Shown here: piece after piece, positions 28,249-36,395 of the stretch
Position numbering within the stretch: the stretch's first letter is position 1
Layout of the letters: the number at the start of each line of letters is the position of its first letter
DNA from: Sphingobacterium sp. HMA12
Lineage (GTDB): Bacteria > Bacteroidota > Bacteroidia > Sphingobacteriales > Sphingobacteriaceae
Direction: 5' to 3'
Length of the DNA stretch: 64,000 nucleotides
Assembly: GCF_002933815.1 (NCBI RefSeq)
Contig: NZ_BEYR01000001.1
Location: 62,001 to 126,000, forward strand
Position numbers and translations under genes: made by a program
Notes under the pieces: model-generated
The model's input: the letters and a program-made list of their open reading frames with translations, nothing else
The model's database searches: none
Told to the model about the DNA's origin: nothing

Positions 28249-29841
28249 TTAATTTTTTAAGTTGATTGTTCTATCTATCCCAATCTCTTGCTGAAATATT
28301 TCATCATGAGAAATTACAAGCAGTGTGCCTTTGTAACCTTGAATTGCATGTGTAAGTACACGAATATTTTGGATATCTAAATTATTGGTGGGCTCATCCA
28401 ATATGATCAGGTCGGGGGCCTGCTGTTTAATTGTTAGACAGCACAGGATCAAACGCATTTTCTCGCCGCCACTTAGAAATTTACAGGATTTGTCCCAGTC
28501 ATCTTTCCCGAATAGAAAACGGTTGAGTCTAATTTTGATTTCGTGTTCTGGTAAAGATTCGTTATTGTAATTTTGGGCCTGTTCATAAACGCTCAGCTGC
28601 AGATCGATAAGTGAATACTCTTGGTCGAGGTAGATGAAGCTAAAGCTATGTCGGTCAATTTGACCTTGTGTAGGAGTGAGCCGGTCTAAGAGCAATTTAA
28701 CCAATGTAGTTTTGCCTGAACCATTGGAGCCCTTTAAAATAACGCGGTCTCCACTGAATAGCTGGAAGTCAATATTATCCTTCCATAGTTCAGTTGAATT
28801 GTATTTAAAATTGATATCTGTGGCTTTGATAATGCTTTTTCCGAGTGGGAAAAAGCTGTTTCCCAAATCAATTTTGATTTCATCCAATGCAGCTTTGGTA
28901 CTCCTAAGCTCTTGGAGGTTGGATTGGATATCGCTGATTTTGTCTTGGTGAACACTCTTGATTTTGGCCGTGCTTCTTTCCGCATTGTTCCGTAATGTAT
29001 TCATCATAATACGGGCCACACCTGCTTTCTCTTGTTTTTTTTGACCACGGTTGTTTAATCTATTTTGCCTTTCAATGGTTTCTCTTTCTTTCTCTTTTGC
29101 GATTTTGACTGCCTTTTCCTGATGCTGTATATCCTGTTGCAAAGCATGGCGTTCTACTTCTTTTTGCGACTCATAAAATGCGTAGTTTCCACCGTACCGT
29201 TTGATGCCATTTGCAGTCATCTCAATGGTATCCTCCAGGAGGTTGAGGAGCATTCGATCATGGCTGACGACAACGATGGTTTGCTTGGAAGACTCCATCC
29301 AGTGATAAAGCAGCTTTTTGCTGTCAAAGTCCAAATGATTACTGGGTTCATCCAGAAGAATAAGCTCACAAGCGTGAATCTGAATGCCGGCCAAAAGTAC
29401 TTTAGTTTTTTGTCCACCGCTAAGATCGGACATGTTCTGTTTCAAATGAATTTCTGGTAAATTCCAATACCCGAAGGCCTCCTGACATCTTTCTTCCAGT
29501 GTCCAGTCATCTTGAAGATCATTGAAATTTTGTTCCGAAGCATTGCCGGCTAGAATAGCATATAATGCTTCCAGTCTTTTGTCAATGCCCAAAGCTTGAG
29601 CGACAGTAAACTCGTCATACTGTCCGGTCACTTGCGGAATGTACAATGCAGGGGTATCGCTGTGTATGCTTCCGGTACTGGGAGATAGATCTCCGGACAT
29701 CATACGCAGTAAGGTGGATTTACCAACACCATTGTTGCCAATTAAAGCTATTTTCTCTTGAGAATTGATCGATAGACTTATGTTTTCAAACAATAAATCT
29801 TTATTAGGATGTATATAGGATATCTGTTGTAATGAAATCAT
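28249..29841 (-). CDS. ABC-F family ATPase
   Basis: A 530-residue cytoplasmic protein with two ABC domains and no membrane segment. Walker A motifs are IGNNGVGKST (about 34-43) and KGSNGSGKTT (about 357-366); signature motifs are LSGGQKTKV and LSGGEKMRL; Walker B ends are LILLDEPSNHLDF and LIILDEPTNNLDI. The linker between the domains is rich in Lys/Arg/Glu, as in ribosome-binding ABC-F factors. Such proteins act on translating ribosomes, either as housekeeping factors or as antibiotic-resistance proteins; the sequence does not settle which. The structured leader upstream suggests inducible expression. Confidence 0.9.
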   Translation of the reverse strand: MISLQQISYIHPNKDLLFENISLSINSQEKIALIGNNGVGKSTLLRMMSGDLSPSTGSIHSDTPALYIPQVTGQYDEFTVAQALGIDKRLEALYAILAGNASEQNFNDLQDDWTLEERCQEAFGYWNLPEIHLKQNMSDLSGGQKTKVLLAGIQIHACELILLDEPSNHLDFDSKKLLYHWMESSKQTIVVVSHDRMLLNLLEDTIEMTANGIKRYGGNYAFYESQKEVERHALQQDIQHQEKAVKIAKEKERETIERQNRLNNRGQKKQEKAGVARIMMNTLRNNAERSTAKIKSVHQDKISDIQSNLQELRSTKAALDEIKIDLGNSFFPLGKSIIKATDINFKYNSTELWKDNIDFQLFSGDRVILKGSNGSGKTTLVKLLLDRLTPTQGQIDRHSFSFIYLDQEYSLIDLQLSVYEQAQNYNNESLPEHEIKIRLNRFLFGKDDWDKSCKFLSGGEKMRLILCCLTIKQQAPDLIILDEPTNNLDIQNIRVLTHAIQGYKGTLLVISHDEIFQQEIGIDRTINLKN

Positions 29842-29843
29842 GC

Positions 29844-29922
29844 TAAAATTCTTTAAATGTTAAAACGAACCATTTCGATAAGCTATTTATCGTTGGATTT
29901 GATGACGTTATAAAGAATTTTA
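29844..29922 (-). promoter_or_regulatory. Structured leader of the ABC-F gene (candidate translational attenuator)
   Basis: Within the leader RNA, TAAAATTCTTTA (read leftwards from 29922 to 29911) is the exact complement of TAAAGAATTTTA (29855 to 29844), which lies only 2 nt before the start codon. Between them are a small stem CGATAA/TTATCG and a 6-codon ORF. Pairing of the 12-bp arms would sequester the translation start. Confidence 0.55.
29853..29873 (-). CDS. Leader micro-ORF of the ABC-F gene, MVRFNI
   Basis: ATG at 29873, six codons, stop TAA at 29855-29853. The stop overlaps the first 3 nt of the start-proximal pairing arm, so a ribosome stalled on this ORF would sit against that arm. 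No ribosome profiling is available; the call rests on geometry. Confidence 0.4.
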   Translation of the reverse strand: MVRFNI

Positions 29923-29957
29923 ATCTTACATACAGTTTTATTTGTGTTGTAGTATTG

Positions 29958-29987
29958 CAAATATACAGCTTTATTTTTGATCTCAAA
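29958..29987 (-). promoter_or_regulatory. Promoter of the ABC-F gene
   Basis: On the minus strand, TTTG (29987-29984), an 18-bp spacer, then TATATTTG (29965-29958) match the Bacteroidota -33/-7 elements well. Transcription would start near 29952 and give a leader of about 110 nt. Confidence 0.65.
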
Positions 29988-30113
29988 AAGTTTGTTTTTG
30001 ATCTACAGTCAAATTCCTGAGTGCTGAGCTACGAAAATATAGGATAATAGGCAGAATTTTGAGTGTATATTATTGCCTTTTGCGTTTAACAAATCGTAAT
30101 TTTGAAAAAAAAC

Positions 30114-31454
30114 ATGGTGAATAGAGTACTTCTTATAGATGACGAAGAGAAACTTCGCAAACTGCTCGCTAAGATCATTACTTTGGAAGGTTTTGAGGTA
30201 ATCGAGGCCGCTGATATTAAATCTGGCTTGAAAAAGCTTGATATTTTCGATATTGATGTTGTATTGTGTGATGTCAAGTTGCCGGATGGTAATGGGGTGG
30301 AAGCCGCAAAATTGATCAAGGAACGTTTCCCTATTGTTGAAATTATACTGTTGACTGCCTATGGCAATATTCCAGATGGGGTTAAGGCAATTAAAAATGG
30401 TGCATTTGAATATATTACCAAAGGTGATGACAACAACAGGATTATTCCCTTACTCTATAATGCCTGTGAGAAAGTTGCGCTCGCCCGAAGGGTAAGACAG
30501 TTGGAAAAGCAGTTGGGCGATAGGCTCTCATTCGATAAAATTATAGGAAGTTCTGCTGCGATAAAATCTGCAATCGCTTTGGCTCAAAAAGTTTCTGTTA
30601 CGAATACGACCGTGCTTTTAACCGGGGAAACGGGGACAGGTAAAGAGGTGTTTGCACAGGCGATCCATCAAGCTAGTCCGCGGAAGGAACGTAGCTTTGT
30701 TGCCATTAATTGTGCGGCTTTCACGAAGGATCTGTTGGAAAATGAATTGTTCGGACATAAAGCAGGCGCGTTTACGGGCGCAACAAAAGACCAGCGTGGC
30801 CTTTTTGAAGAGGCGCATTTGGGGACGATTTTTTTGGATGAGATCGGGGAGATGGCGATTGAACTTCAGGCCAAAATTCTGCGTGTACTGGAGACTGGGG
30901 AATTCTTAAAAGTCGGTGATTCCAGGCCAACAAAAGTGGATGTCCGTATTATTGCCGCAACCAATAGGGATCTTGAAGCTGAAATTGATGCCGAGCATTT
31001 TAGAAGTGATTTATTTTATAGGCTATCGGTCTTTACGATACAGCTACCGCCTTTGCGCGAACGTGTTCAGGACATTCGGTTGTTAGCCCAATATTACGCC
31101 GATATCTTTGCACTAAAATCGAATCTCAAGCCTTTAGAAATGACAGCTGAATTTGTTGCCGTGCTCGAACGAAATGTGTGGCGGGGAAATATCCGTGAAT
31201 TAAAAAATGTGATTGAACGCAGTGTCATATTGAGCGAAGATGGACAGCTCGATGTTGGAAGTCTTCCTTTTGGTGTAAATAGCTTGAAAGCCAACGATGG
31301 GCTATCCTCCAGTTTTTCCATGACAACTGTAGAACGCCAGCACATTCAGCGCGTATTACAGCATACAAATGGAAATAAAGCAGAAGCAGCGCGCTTGTTG
31401 GAGATCGGTGTAGCCACCTTGTATCGAAAAATTGAGGAGTATAAAATACAATGA
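30114..31454 (+). CDS. Sigma-54-dependent response regulator (NtrC family)
   Basis: A 446-residue protein; ATG 30114 is chosen over a TTG four codons upstream. Receiver domain with phospho-acceptor Asp in VVLCDVKLPDGNG, AAA+ domain with Walker A GETGTGKE and an intact GAFTGA loop for sigma-54 contact, Walker B GTIFLDEIGEM, and a Fis-type helix-turn-helix at the C-terminus (NGNKAEAARLLEIGVATLYRKI). The kinase gene follows with a 4-nt overlap, so they form a cognate two-component pair. Targets are unknown. Confidence 0.94.
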   Translation: MVNRVLLIDDEEKLRKLLAKIITLEGFEVIEAADIKSGLKKLDIFDIDVVLCDVKLPDGNGVEAAKLIKERFPIVEIILLTAYGNIPDGVKAIKNGAFEYITKGDDNNRIIPLLYNACEKVALARRVRQLEKQLGDRLSFDKIIGSSAAIKSAIALAQKVSVTNTTVLLTGETGTGKEVFAQAIHQASPRKERSFVAINCAAFTKDLLENELFGHKAGAFTGATKDQRGLFEEAHLGTIFLDEIGEMAIELQAKILRVLETGEFLKVGDSRPTKVDVRIIAATNRDLEAEIDAEHFRSDLFYRLSVFTIQLPPLRERVQDIRLLAQYYADIFALKSNLKPLEMTAEFVAVLERNVWRGNIRELKNVIERSVILSEDGQLDVGSLPFGVNSLKANDGLSSSFSMTTVERQHIQRVLQHTNGNKAEAARLLEIGVATLYRKIEEYKIQ

Positions 31455-33178
31455 AACTCAAGGCAAAACTGACTTTCGGCGTAGGTTTTTTATTTTTCAT
31501 GATCCTGTTTTTGGCCGTTTTAAGTGGCTGGAAAATCAGTCGTTTAAAACAAGATACCAATAATATTTTAGTTGCAAACTACAATACACTTCATTATTCA
31601 AGAAATATGCTGCTTGCTTTGGAGCAACTTCATAGCGACTTGAGCGGGCTGGAGCTTTTTGCGCATAATTTAAAATTGCAACAGCAAAATATGACCGAAA
31701 ATGGAGAAAAAGAAGCCACCGCACGTGTGAGTTTGCATTTTTCGGCACTCCAACAGCGCCCGTCAGATCTTGCTTTAATAGCTGATCTACGGAAAGATAT
31801 ATCTCAATTGATGTATCTGAATATGGAGGCCATTGAGCACAAAAGTAAAATTGCAGATGACACGGCGGAAAAAGCTATTTTAGCCATATCGGTAGCGGGA
31901 GCGATTTGTTTTATGATTGCTTTTGTGCTGCTTATCAATCTTCCTGCGGCAATCGCAAATCCAATTGCTCAATTGACGGAGAGCATACAGCAGATCGCCA
32001 ATGGAAATTATCGACGACGCCTGCATTTTGAGCAAAAAGATGAATTTGGTCTTGTGGCCCAGTCCTTTAATACCATGGCTCAAAAGCTTGAAGAATATTC
32101 CGAAAGTAAGTTGGGGAAAATATTGGCGTACAAAAAACGGATTGAAGCATTAATAGCTAATATGCACGATGCGGTTATTGGGGTTGATGAAGAGGGAAAA
32201 GTACTTTTTGCGAATGAACAAGCCTGTCTGATTACCGGTGTAAAACTGATTGATTTTGAGGGCAGAAAATTGCAGGACATTGCTCTGTCTAACAATTTGG
32301 TGGATTGGTTAATAGGTAAGCTATTCCATAAGCACCCAGAGAAAACGAATGCTGACCCGATTAAGGTATTTGTCAATGGCAGGGAGAGTTATTTTGAGGA
32401 AGAGATTATCCCTATCAATATTATTCCAACGGGAGAAAGTGAATTTCAATTTATAGGCCAGTTTATCTTATTAAAGAATATAACCACATTCAAGGAGCTT
32501 GATGTCGCCAAAACAAATTTTATCGGAACAGTTTCTCATGAGTTGAAAACACCGATTGCTTCAATAAGAATGGGAGTCCAGTTGTTAGAAAACAAGCAGG
32601 TCGGTGCGTTGAATGACGAACAGAAAGAATTGCTCGCTAGCATTGCCGACGACACAGATCGTTTGCTACGTATCACTGGGGAGCTGTTGAATATGACTCA
32701 GGTAGAAAGTGGTGCAATTCAGATGAAACTGATTCCAGTTGCTGTAGCACCAATAGTAGAATATGCTGTATTGGCCAATAGGTCTATGGCTGAACAGCGG
32801 GGAATTCATGTTGATGTGCATGTAGCGGAAGATTTGCCGCTGGTTATGGCAGATAGTGAAAAAGCGGCCTGGGTATTGACAAATTTGCTGTCTAATGCAA
32901 TCCGGTATTCCAATGAAAGGACTTCAGTTTCTATTCTAGTCAGCAAGCGCGAGTCGGGGGTATTGATAAGTGTGCAGGATACGGGGCCGGGGATCGCAGC
33001 ACAATATCTTGACAAAATTTTTGAACGATACTTCCGTATTCCCGAGACAAAAAAAGAAGGCACAGGCTTAGGGCTGAGCATTAGCAAAGAATTTATTGAA
33101 AGTATGGGCGGGGGTATTACAGTGGAAAGTGAGTATGGTGCTGGAAGTACATTTTCATTTTTTCTCCCCGTAGTCTAA
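31451..33178 (+). CDS. Membrane sensor histidine kinase (HAMP-PAS)
   Basis: A 575-residue protein: TM1 about 8-28, a periplasmic loop of about 110 residues, TM2 about 145-167, HAMP (about 168-220, AQLTESIQQIANGNYRRRL), PAS (about 230-340, AVIGVDEEGKVLFANEQACLI), HisKA with phospho-His in FIGTVSHELKTPIASIRMGV, and HATPase with N, G1 and G2 boxes (LLSNAIRYS, DTGPGIAA, GTGLGLSI). The start overlaps the regulator stop by 4 nt. The periplasmic stimulus is unknown. Confidence 0.94.
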   Translation: MKLKAKLTFGVGFLFFMILFLAVLSGWKISRLKQDTNNILVANYNTLHYSRNMLLALEQLHSDLSGLELFAHNLKLQQQNMTENGEKEATARVSLHFSALQQRPSDLALIADLRKDISQLMYLNMEAIEHKSKIADDTAEKAILAISVAGAICFMIAFVLLINLPAAIANPIAQLTESIQQIANGNYRRRLHFEQKDEFGLVAQSFNTMAQKLEEYSESKLGKILAYKKRIEALIANMHDAVIGVDEEGKVLFANEQACLITGVKLIDFEGRKLQDIALSNNLVDWLIGKLFHKHPEKTNADPIKVFVNGRESYFEEEIIPINIIPTGESEFQFIGQFILLKNITTFKELDVAKTNFIGTVSHELKTPIASIRMGVQLLENKQVGALNDEQKELLASIADDTDRLLRITGELLNMTQVESGAIQMKLIPVAVAPIVEYAVLANRSMAEQRGIHVDVHVAEDLPLVMADSEKAAWVLTNLLSNAIRYSNERTSVSILVSKRESGVLISVQDTGPGIAAQYLDKIFERYFRIPETKKEGTGLGLSISKEFIESMGGGITVESEYGAGSTFSFFLPVV

Positions 33179-33327
33179 ATAGCGCAATCCCATCAATCTT
33201 TAAATCTGTTTTCAAAATAGTGCAGTTTTTTCATTCAGATGTCTTTTGGTTGGATTTTTTTATGGCCAGGCAACATAGGACCTCTATTGCCGTTTACTTA
33301 CTTTTTCATTACTGTTTTATGGTCAAT

Positions 33328-33492
33328 ATAGCAACGAAAAGGCAACGAAATACCAGAGAAATAGCAAGGATATAGCACCGCAGAAGCAAGCCAGGCCCTA
33401 GAAAGTCCGAAGAAATGGCCTAGGATAAGCAATAAATAATCAAACGATCACCAATAAATAAGCAGACAATAACCAAAGAAAAGGCCATCTCA
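33328..33492. repeat. Degenerate 11-bp tandem repeat array, 15 units
   Basis: Fifteen consecutive 11-mers can be laid out without a gap from 33328, for example ATAGCAACGAA, AAGGCAACGAA, ATACCAGAGAA, GTCCGAAGAAA and CACCAATAAAT. The middle of each unit (positions 4-7) is C/G-rich and the last bases are A-rich; T is almost absent from most of the plus strand here. The array lies in the 424-bp gap 33179-33602, which holds no gene I recognise. Confidence 0.65.
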
Positions 33493-33558
33493 TTGCTCAA
33501 ATTAAAAAAATAGCTTTTTGATATGACTTTTTCTTTTATCTCTAATGATCTGCAATAA

Positions 33559-33592
33559 ATCCTGCGGCATGTCGAAACAGTGGCCGCAGGAT
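33559..33592 (-). terminator. Hairpin after yiaA-like gene, probable terminator
   Basis: ATCCTGCGGC (33559-33568) and GCCGCAGGAT (33583-33592) pair perfectly over 10 bp with a 14-nt loop, 11 bp beyond the stop at 33603, and are followed leftwards by TTTATT. Confidence 0.55.
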
Positions 33593-33602
33593 CGGCAAAC
33601 CG

Positions 33603-34070
33603 CTAAAGTTTTATTTCATTATCGTCGATAAGCTTCGCGTCCCGTGTATTTTTCTGAACAGCAATCGCCGAGAATATGCTTAGTGAGAAAGACATGGCAT
33701 AAAACCCTTTTTCGCTCAGCAGTAAATCAGCATTCCATAACCCCACCACAAGTAAGACTACGGCGGCAATGGTTGCAAACCAACTTAAGCCGTAATAAAG
33801 TTCAGTTACAGCAAGCCCCTCGGCTTTATCCCGGACACTTTTCTGAACAGAAATGACAGCAAATAAGGCAAATAATAGAATCGTAAAATAGTAGCCCTTT
33901 TCATTTAATGCCATTGAAGCATTCCATAAACCGATGCAATAACCAATAGTTCCCACCAGTAAAGCGGTCCAGGATGCGCCAATGAAGGCTCCTGTTGGTT
34001 TGAAAGGATTTCTTGTGTTTGAATCCTTTTTTGAAATTTTTTCTTCAATCATGTTTTTTAGCGGTTCCAT
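33603..34070 (-). CDS. YiaA/YiaB-family inner membrane protein
   Basis: A 155-residue protein containing two copies of the YiaAB membrane unit, at about 25-80 (GTIGYCIGLWNASMALNEKGYYF) and 95-145 (VVLLVVGLWNADLLLSEKGFYAM). Each unit has two membrane helices, so four in total, and each ends in VQKxxRD. It is an inner-membrane protein of unknown function in all species. It stands alone, with a hairpin terminator close downstream. Confidence 0.88.
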   Translation of the reverse strand: MEPLKNMIEEKISKKDSNTRNPFKPTGAFIGASWTALLVGTIGYCIGLWNASMALNEKGYYFTILLFALFAVISVQKSVRDKAEGLAVTELYYGLSWFATIAAVVLLVVGLWNADLLLSEKGFYAMSFSLSIFSAIAVQKNTRDAKLIDDNEIKL

Positions 34071-34158
34071 AATTTTTATTTTTTAATGTTGTTTTTATTA
34101 TTTGTTGGTTCAAATATCAGAAGGGACTGAGCTAAAATAAAATCATATTATCTGAAAT

Positions 34159-34189
34159 ACTGATGATATATTTTTGTTGACTATATTTG
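34159..34189 (+). promoter_or_regulatory. Promoter of the 502-residue hypothetical gene
   Basis: TATATTTG (34182-34189) is a clear -7 box, with a weak ACTG -33 element 19 bp upstream. The predicted transcript starts about 17 nt before the start codon. Confidence 0.45.
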
Positions 34190-34211
34190 ATTTTCGTGTA
34201 AATTTGAAAAT

Positions 34212-35720
34212 ATGGATTCAATTGTAGAGCTTATTGGTACATTAAATCATGAAGATATTAAAGACTTTAAAGGGTTTTTAAAAAAGAAAAACAAACGGAA
34301 CGATGTCAAGAATATCAGGTTGTTTGAAATTTTAGAAACTGATGATATAAATAGATTAAAAAAACTTTATGGTTCTTCAAAAAATAAAGATGCTTATCAC
34401 TCACTAAGGAAACGATTGCATGACAGTCTTTTATTTTTTATTTCAAACAAGACTTTTGAACGGGATAATAGTGAAGCGCATGAAGCGCTGAGGTTGCTGA
34501 TCGTCGGCCGTTTCCTGTTGGAGAATCATTTGATAAAACCGGGCTTTAAATGCTTACAGCGTGCTGAACAAAAAGCGTTACTTCTAGAGCAATTTAGCTT
34601 GCTCAATGAAATCTTACAAGTTAGGTTGCAATATGCTTACTTGGACTCCAATCCTGATTTGGAGCTATTGGTAGATCGTTTTAGGGTAAATCAACATAAA
34701 ATGCAGCAGGAAGCAAAGTTTCAAATTGCTTATGCATTTCTTAGAGTCGAATTGCAGGATATCCATTTAAAAGGAAAGATTGTAGATCTGAATAAATTAG
34801 TGCTTGATACCATCGGTAAATATGATATTTCATTGCGCGAATTATTGTCTTTTAAGTCGCTTTATCAGCTTTTGTTTATCGCTAATGAATACGCAATGAT
34901 CCATCAGAATTATACGTTGGTTCGGTCATTTTTGAACATAAGTAACGAATTTATAACACGGCAAAAGGTAAATTCAGTGCATCATTCGTTTTACTACCTG
35001 CATATTCTCTATTACCTCGCTAATTTCAATTTACGGAATAGGTTATTTGATGAAAGTTTAACATATTTAGAACAGTTAATTGCGGGCTGTCCTCAAGGAA
35101 CAGTGCTTCGTACTCAATTTCATTTACGTTATTATTTATTAAAGGCCTTAAACTACCATTATATGGGTGAAGGGGCACAAGCCCTTGCTATTTTAAGACT
35201 TGGGATCGAACAATCAACATTGAAGTCCAGTGAGACTGATCTTGCTGACTTACAATTATGTCTAGTTATGTTTCTGACACAATTTCAAGATAAACTAGCA
35301 TTGACAGAATTAAGGAAATTGATTCGGACGGATGCTTGGTATGAGAAGAAAATGGGCATGCTCTGGACGATTCGCAAGAGTTTGTTGGAAATATTAATCC
35401 ATATTCAATTTGGGGATATTGAACTGGCGTTTTCGCGTGTGAAAAGCTTTAGACGTCGGTATAAAAAATATTTGGAAACGGTACGGGAAGGCCGAGTTGT
35501 CCATTTTTTAAAACTGGTTGAAAAGTATCTGCAAAACCCTGCAATTGTAAAAAATAAAGCTTTTATTACCGCCATTGATAATATGGCTCAGGATGTCGAA
35601 AATCAAGATTTATTTGTGCTCGGATTCATTGCCTGGTTAAAATCCCTGATCACATCTGAAAGTCCTTACCAAGCTTTATTGGATCTGGTCGGAACATTGG
35701 GGCTGAAAATGGATCAATAA
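34212..35720 (+). CDS. Hypothetical helical-repeat protein, 502 residues
   Basis: A soluble, almost entirely helical protein without signal peptide. Leucine-rich amphipathic helices recur at tetratricopeptide-like spacing (EALRLLIVGRFLLENHLIKPGF, then LLLEQFSLLNEILQVRLQYAYL; LLKALNYHYMGEGAQALAIL later). I recognise no catalytic motif and no named family. Such proteins usually scaffold or bind partners. Its stop overlaps by 7 nt the end of the convergent L,D-transpeptidase pseudogene. Confidence 0.75.
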   Translation: MDSIVELIGTLNHEDIKDFKGFLKKKNKRNDVKNIRLFEILETDDINRLKKLYGSSKNKDAYHSLRKRLHDSLLFFISNKTFERDNSEAHEALRLLIVGRFLLENHLIKPGFKCLQRAEQKALLLEQFSLLNEILQVRLQYAYLDSNPDLELLVDRFRVNQHKMQQEAKFQIAYAFLRVELQDIHLKGKIVDLNKLVLDTIGKYDISLRELLSFKSLYQLLFIANEYAMIHQNYTLVRSFLNISNEFITRQKVNSVHHSFYYLHILYYLANFNLRNRLFDESLTYLEQLIAGCPQGTVLRTQFHLRYYLLKALNYHYMGEGAQALAILRLGIEQSTLKSSETDLADLQLCLVMFLTQFQDKLALTELRKLIRTDAWYEKKMGMLWTIRKSLLEILIHIQFGDIELAFSRVKSFRRRYKKYLETVREGRVVHFLKLVEKYLQNPAIVKNKAFITAIDNMAQDVENQDLFVLGFIAWLKSLITSESPYQALLDLVGTLGLKMDQ

Positions 35721-36333
35721 TAAATAGTTAAGATGATCTGTTTTGGAGAAGGGTCAATAACAGCCTGCAATCTTTCGTAGAATTTTACATTCACCATCGG
35801 ACAGCCCTGGCTCAAACATATTGGAGCAACCTGTTCATCGTAAGGCAGGCTGTCATATTTATGCAAAACAATATTTCTGCTGTAGGCATTGCTGTTGGAA
35901 TTTTCAGTCCATATAACCTGTAAGCCTTTCCGAAGCGGCCATTGTAAGATGAGCCGATCGAGTAGATGCCCAATGAAGTAGCATAAGAGTTTTCCGTATT
36001 ACTGAATTTTAATTGACCGGCTTTTCCAGTTTCCGATCCTGAGCCATGGGATACCAAACCTTGATCCAGGATCCGGTTGTTTTGAAGGTCGACAACAAAA
36101 AAACGATTTCTACCCGAAGATCTTTTCATGTCGAGAAGAAAAGCAATCTCTTTATTGTATTTTTCTTCATTTTTAACGAGGCTTTTGACCTGATCGAGAG
36201 CTTTATTATATCGCTCTTGGTCCGATAAGGCCGTGTCATTAGTGTGCTCTGCAACGAGCCCGTTATTTCTGGATATCTTAAAAGCGATCAAACCGATCCC
36301 GATGATGATCATCAGTGCAGTAAGTTTATTCAT
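35714..36333 (-). pseudogene. L,D-transpeptidase catalytic family protein, single-base frameshift
   Basis: From ATG 36333 an N-terminal membrane anchor is followed by a YkuD_2-type domain (RFFVVDLQNNRILDQGLVSHG). The frame runs off after YGLK at about 35901-35910 and ends at 35812 as a 173-residue product without its active site. One frame over, the missing part continues without a stop to TGA at 35714 (NSNAYSRNIVLHKYD, then PICLSQGCPMVN with the catalytic Cys). A single-base loss in or beside an AAAA run explains it, either a real mutation or a base-call error. An intact form would be about 206 residues and would cross-link or remodel peptidoglycan. Confidence 0.8.
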
Positions 36334-36395
36334 TTCTTAGAAACACTTTCTTGTTCATAAAAGGAGGGCTTATCTATTTTTAGCGGTTTATATCG

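Noticed and set aside
29065..29460. 131-codon plus-strand frame inside the ABC-F gene
   Set aside because: Antisense to the conserved ATPase domains and without recognised motifs.
33328..33492. Array considered as a CRISPR
   Set aside because: Units are 11 bp with no conserved repeat and no spacers, and no cas gene is in the window.
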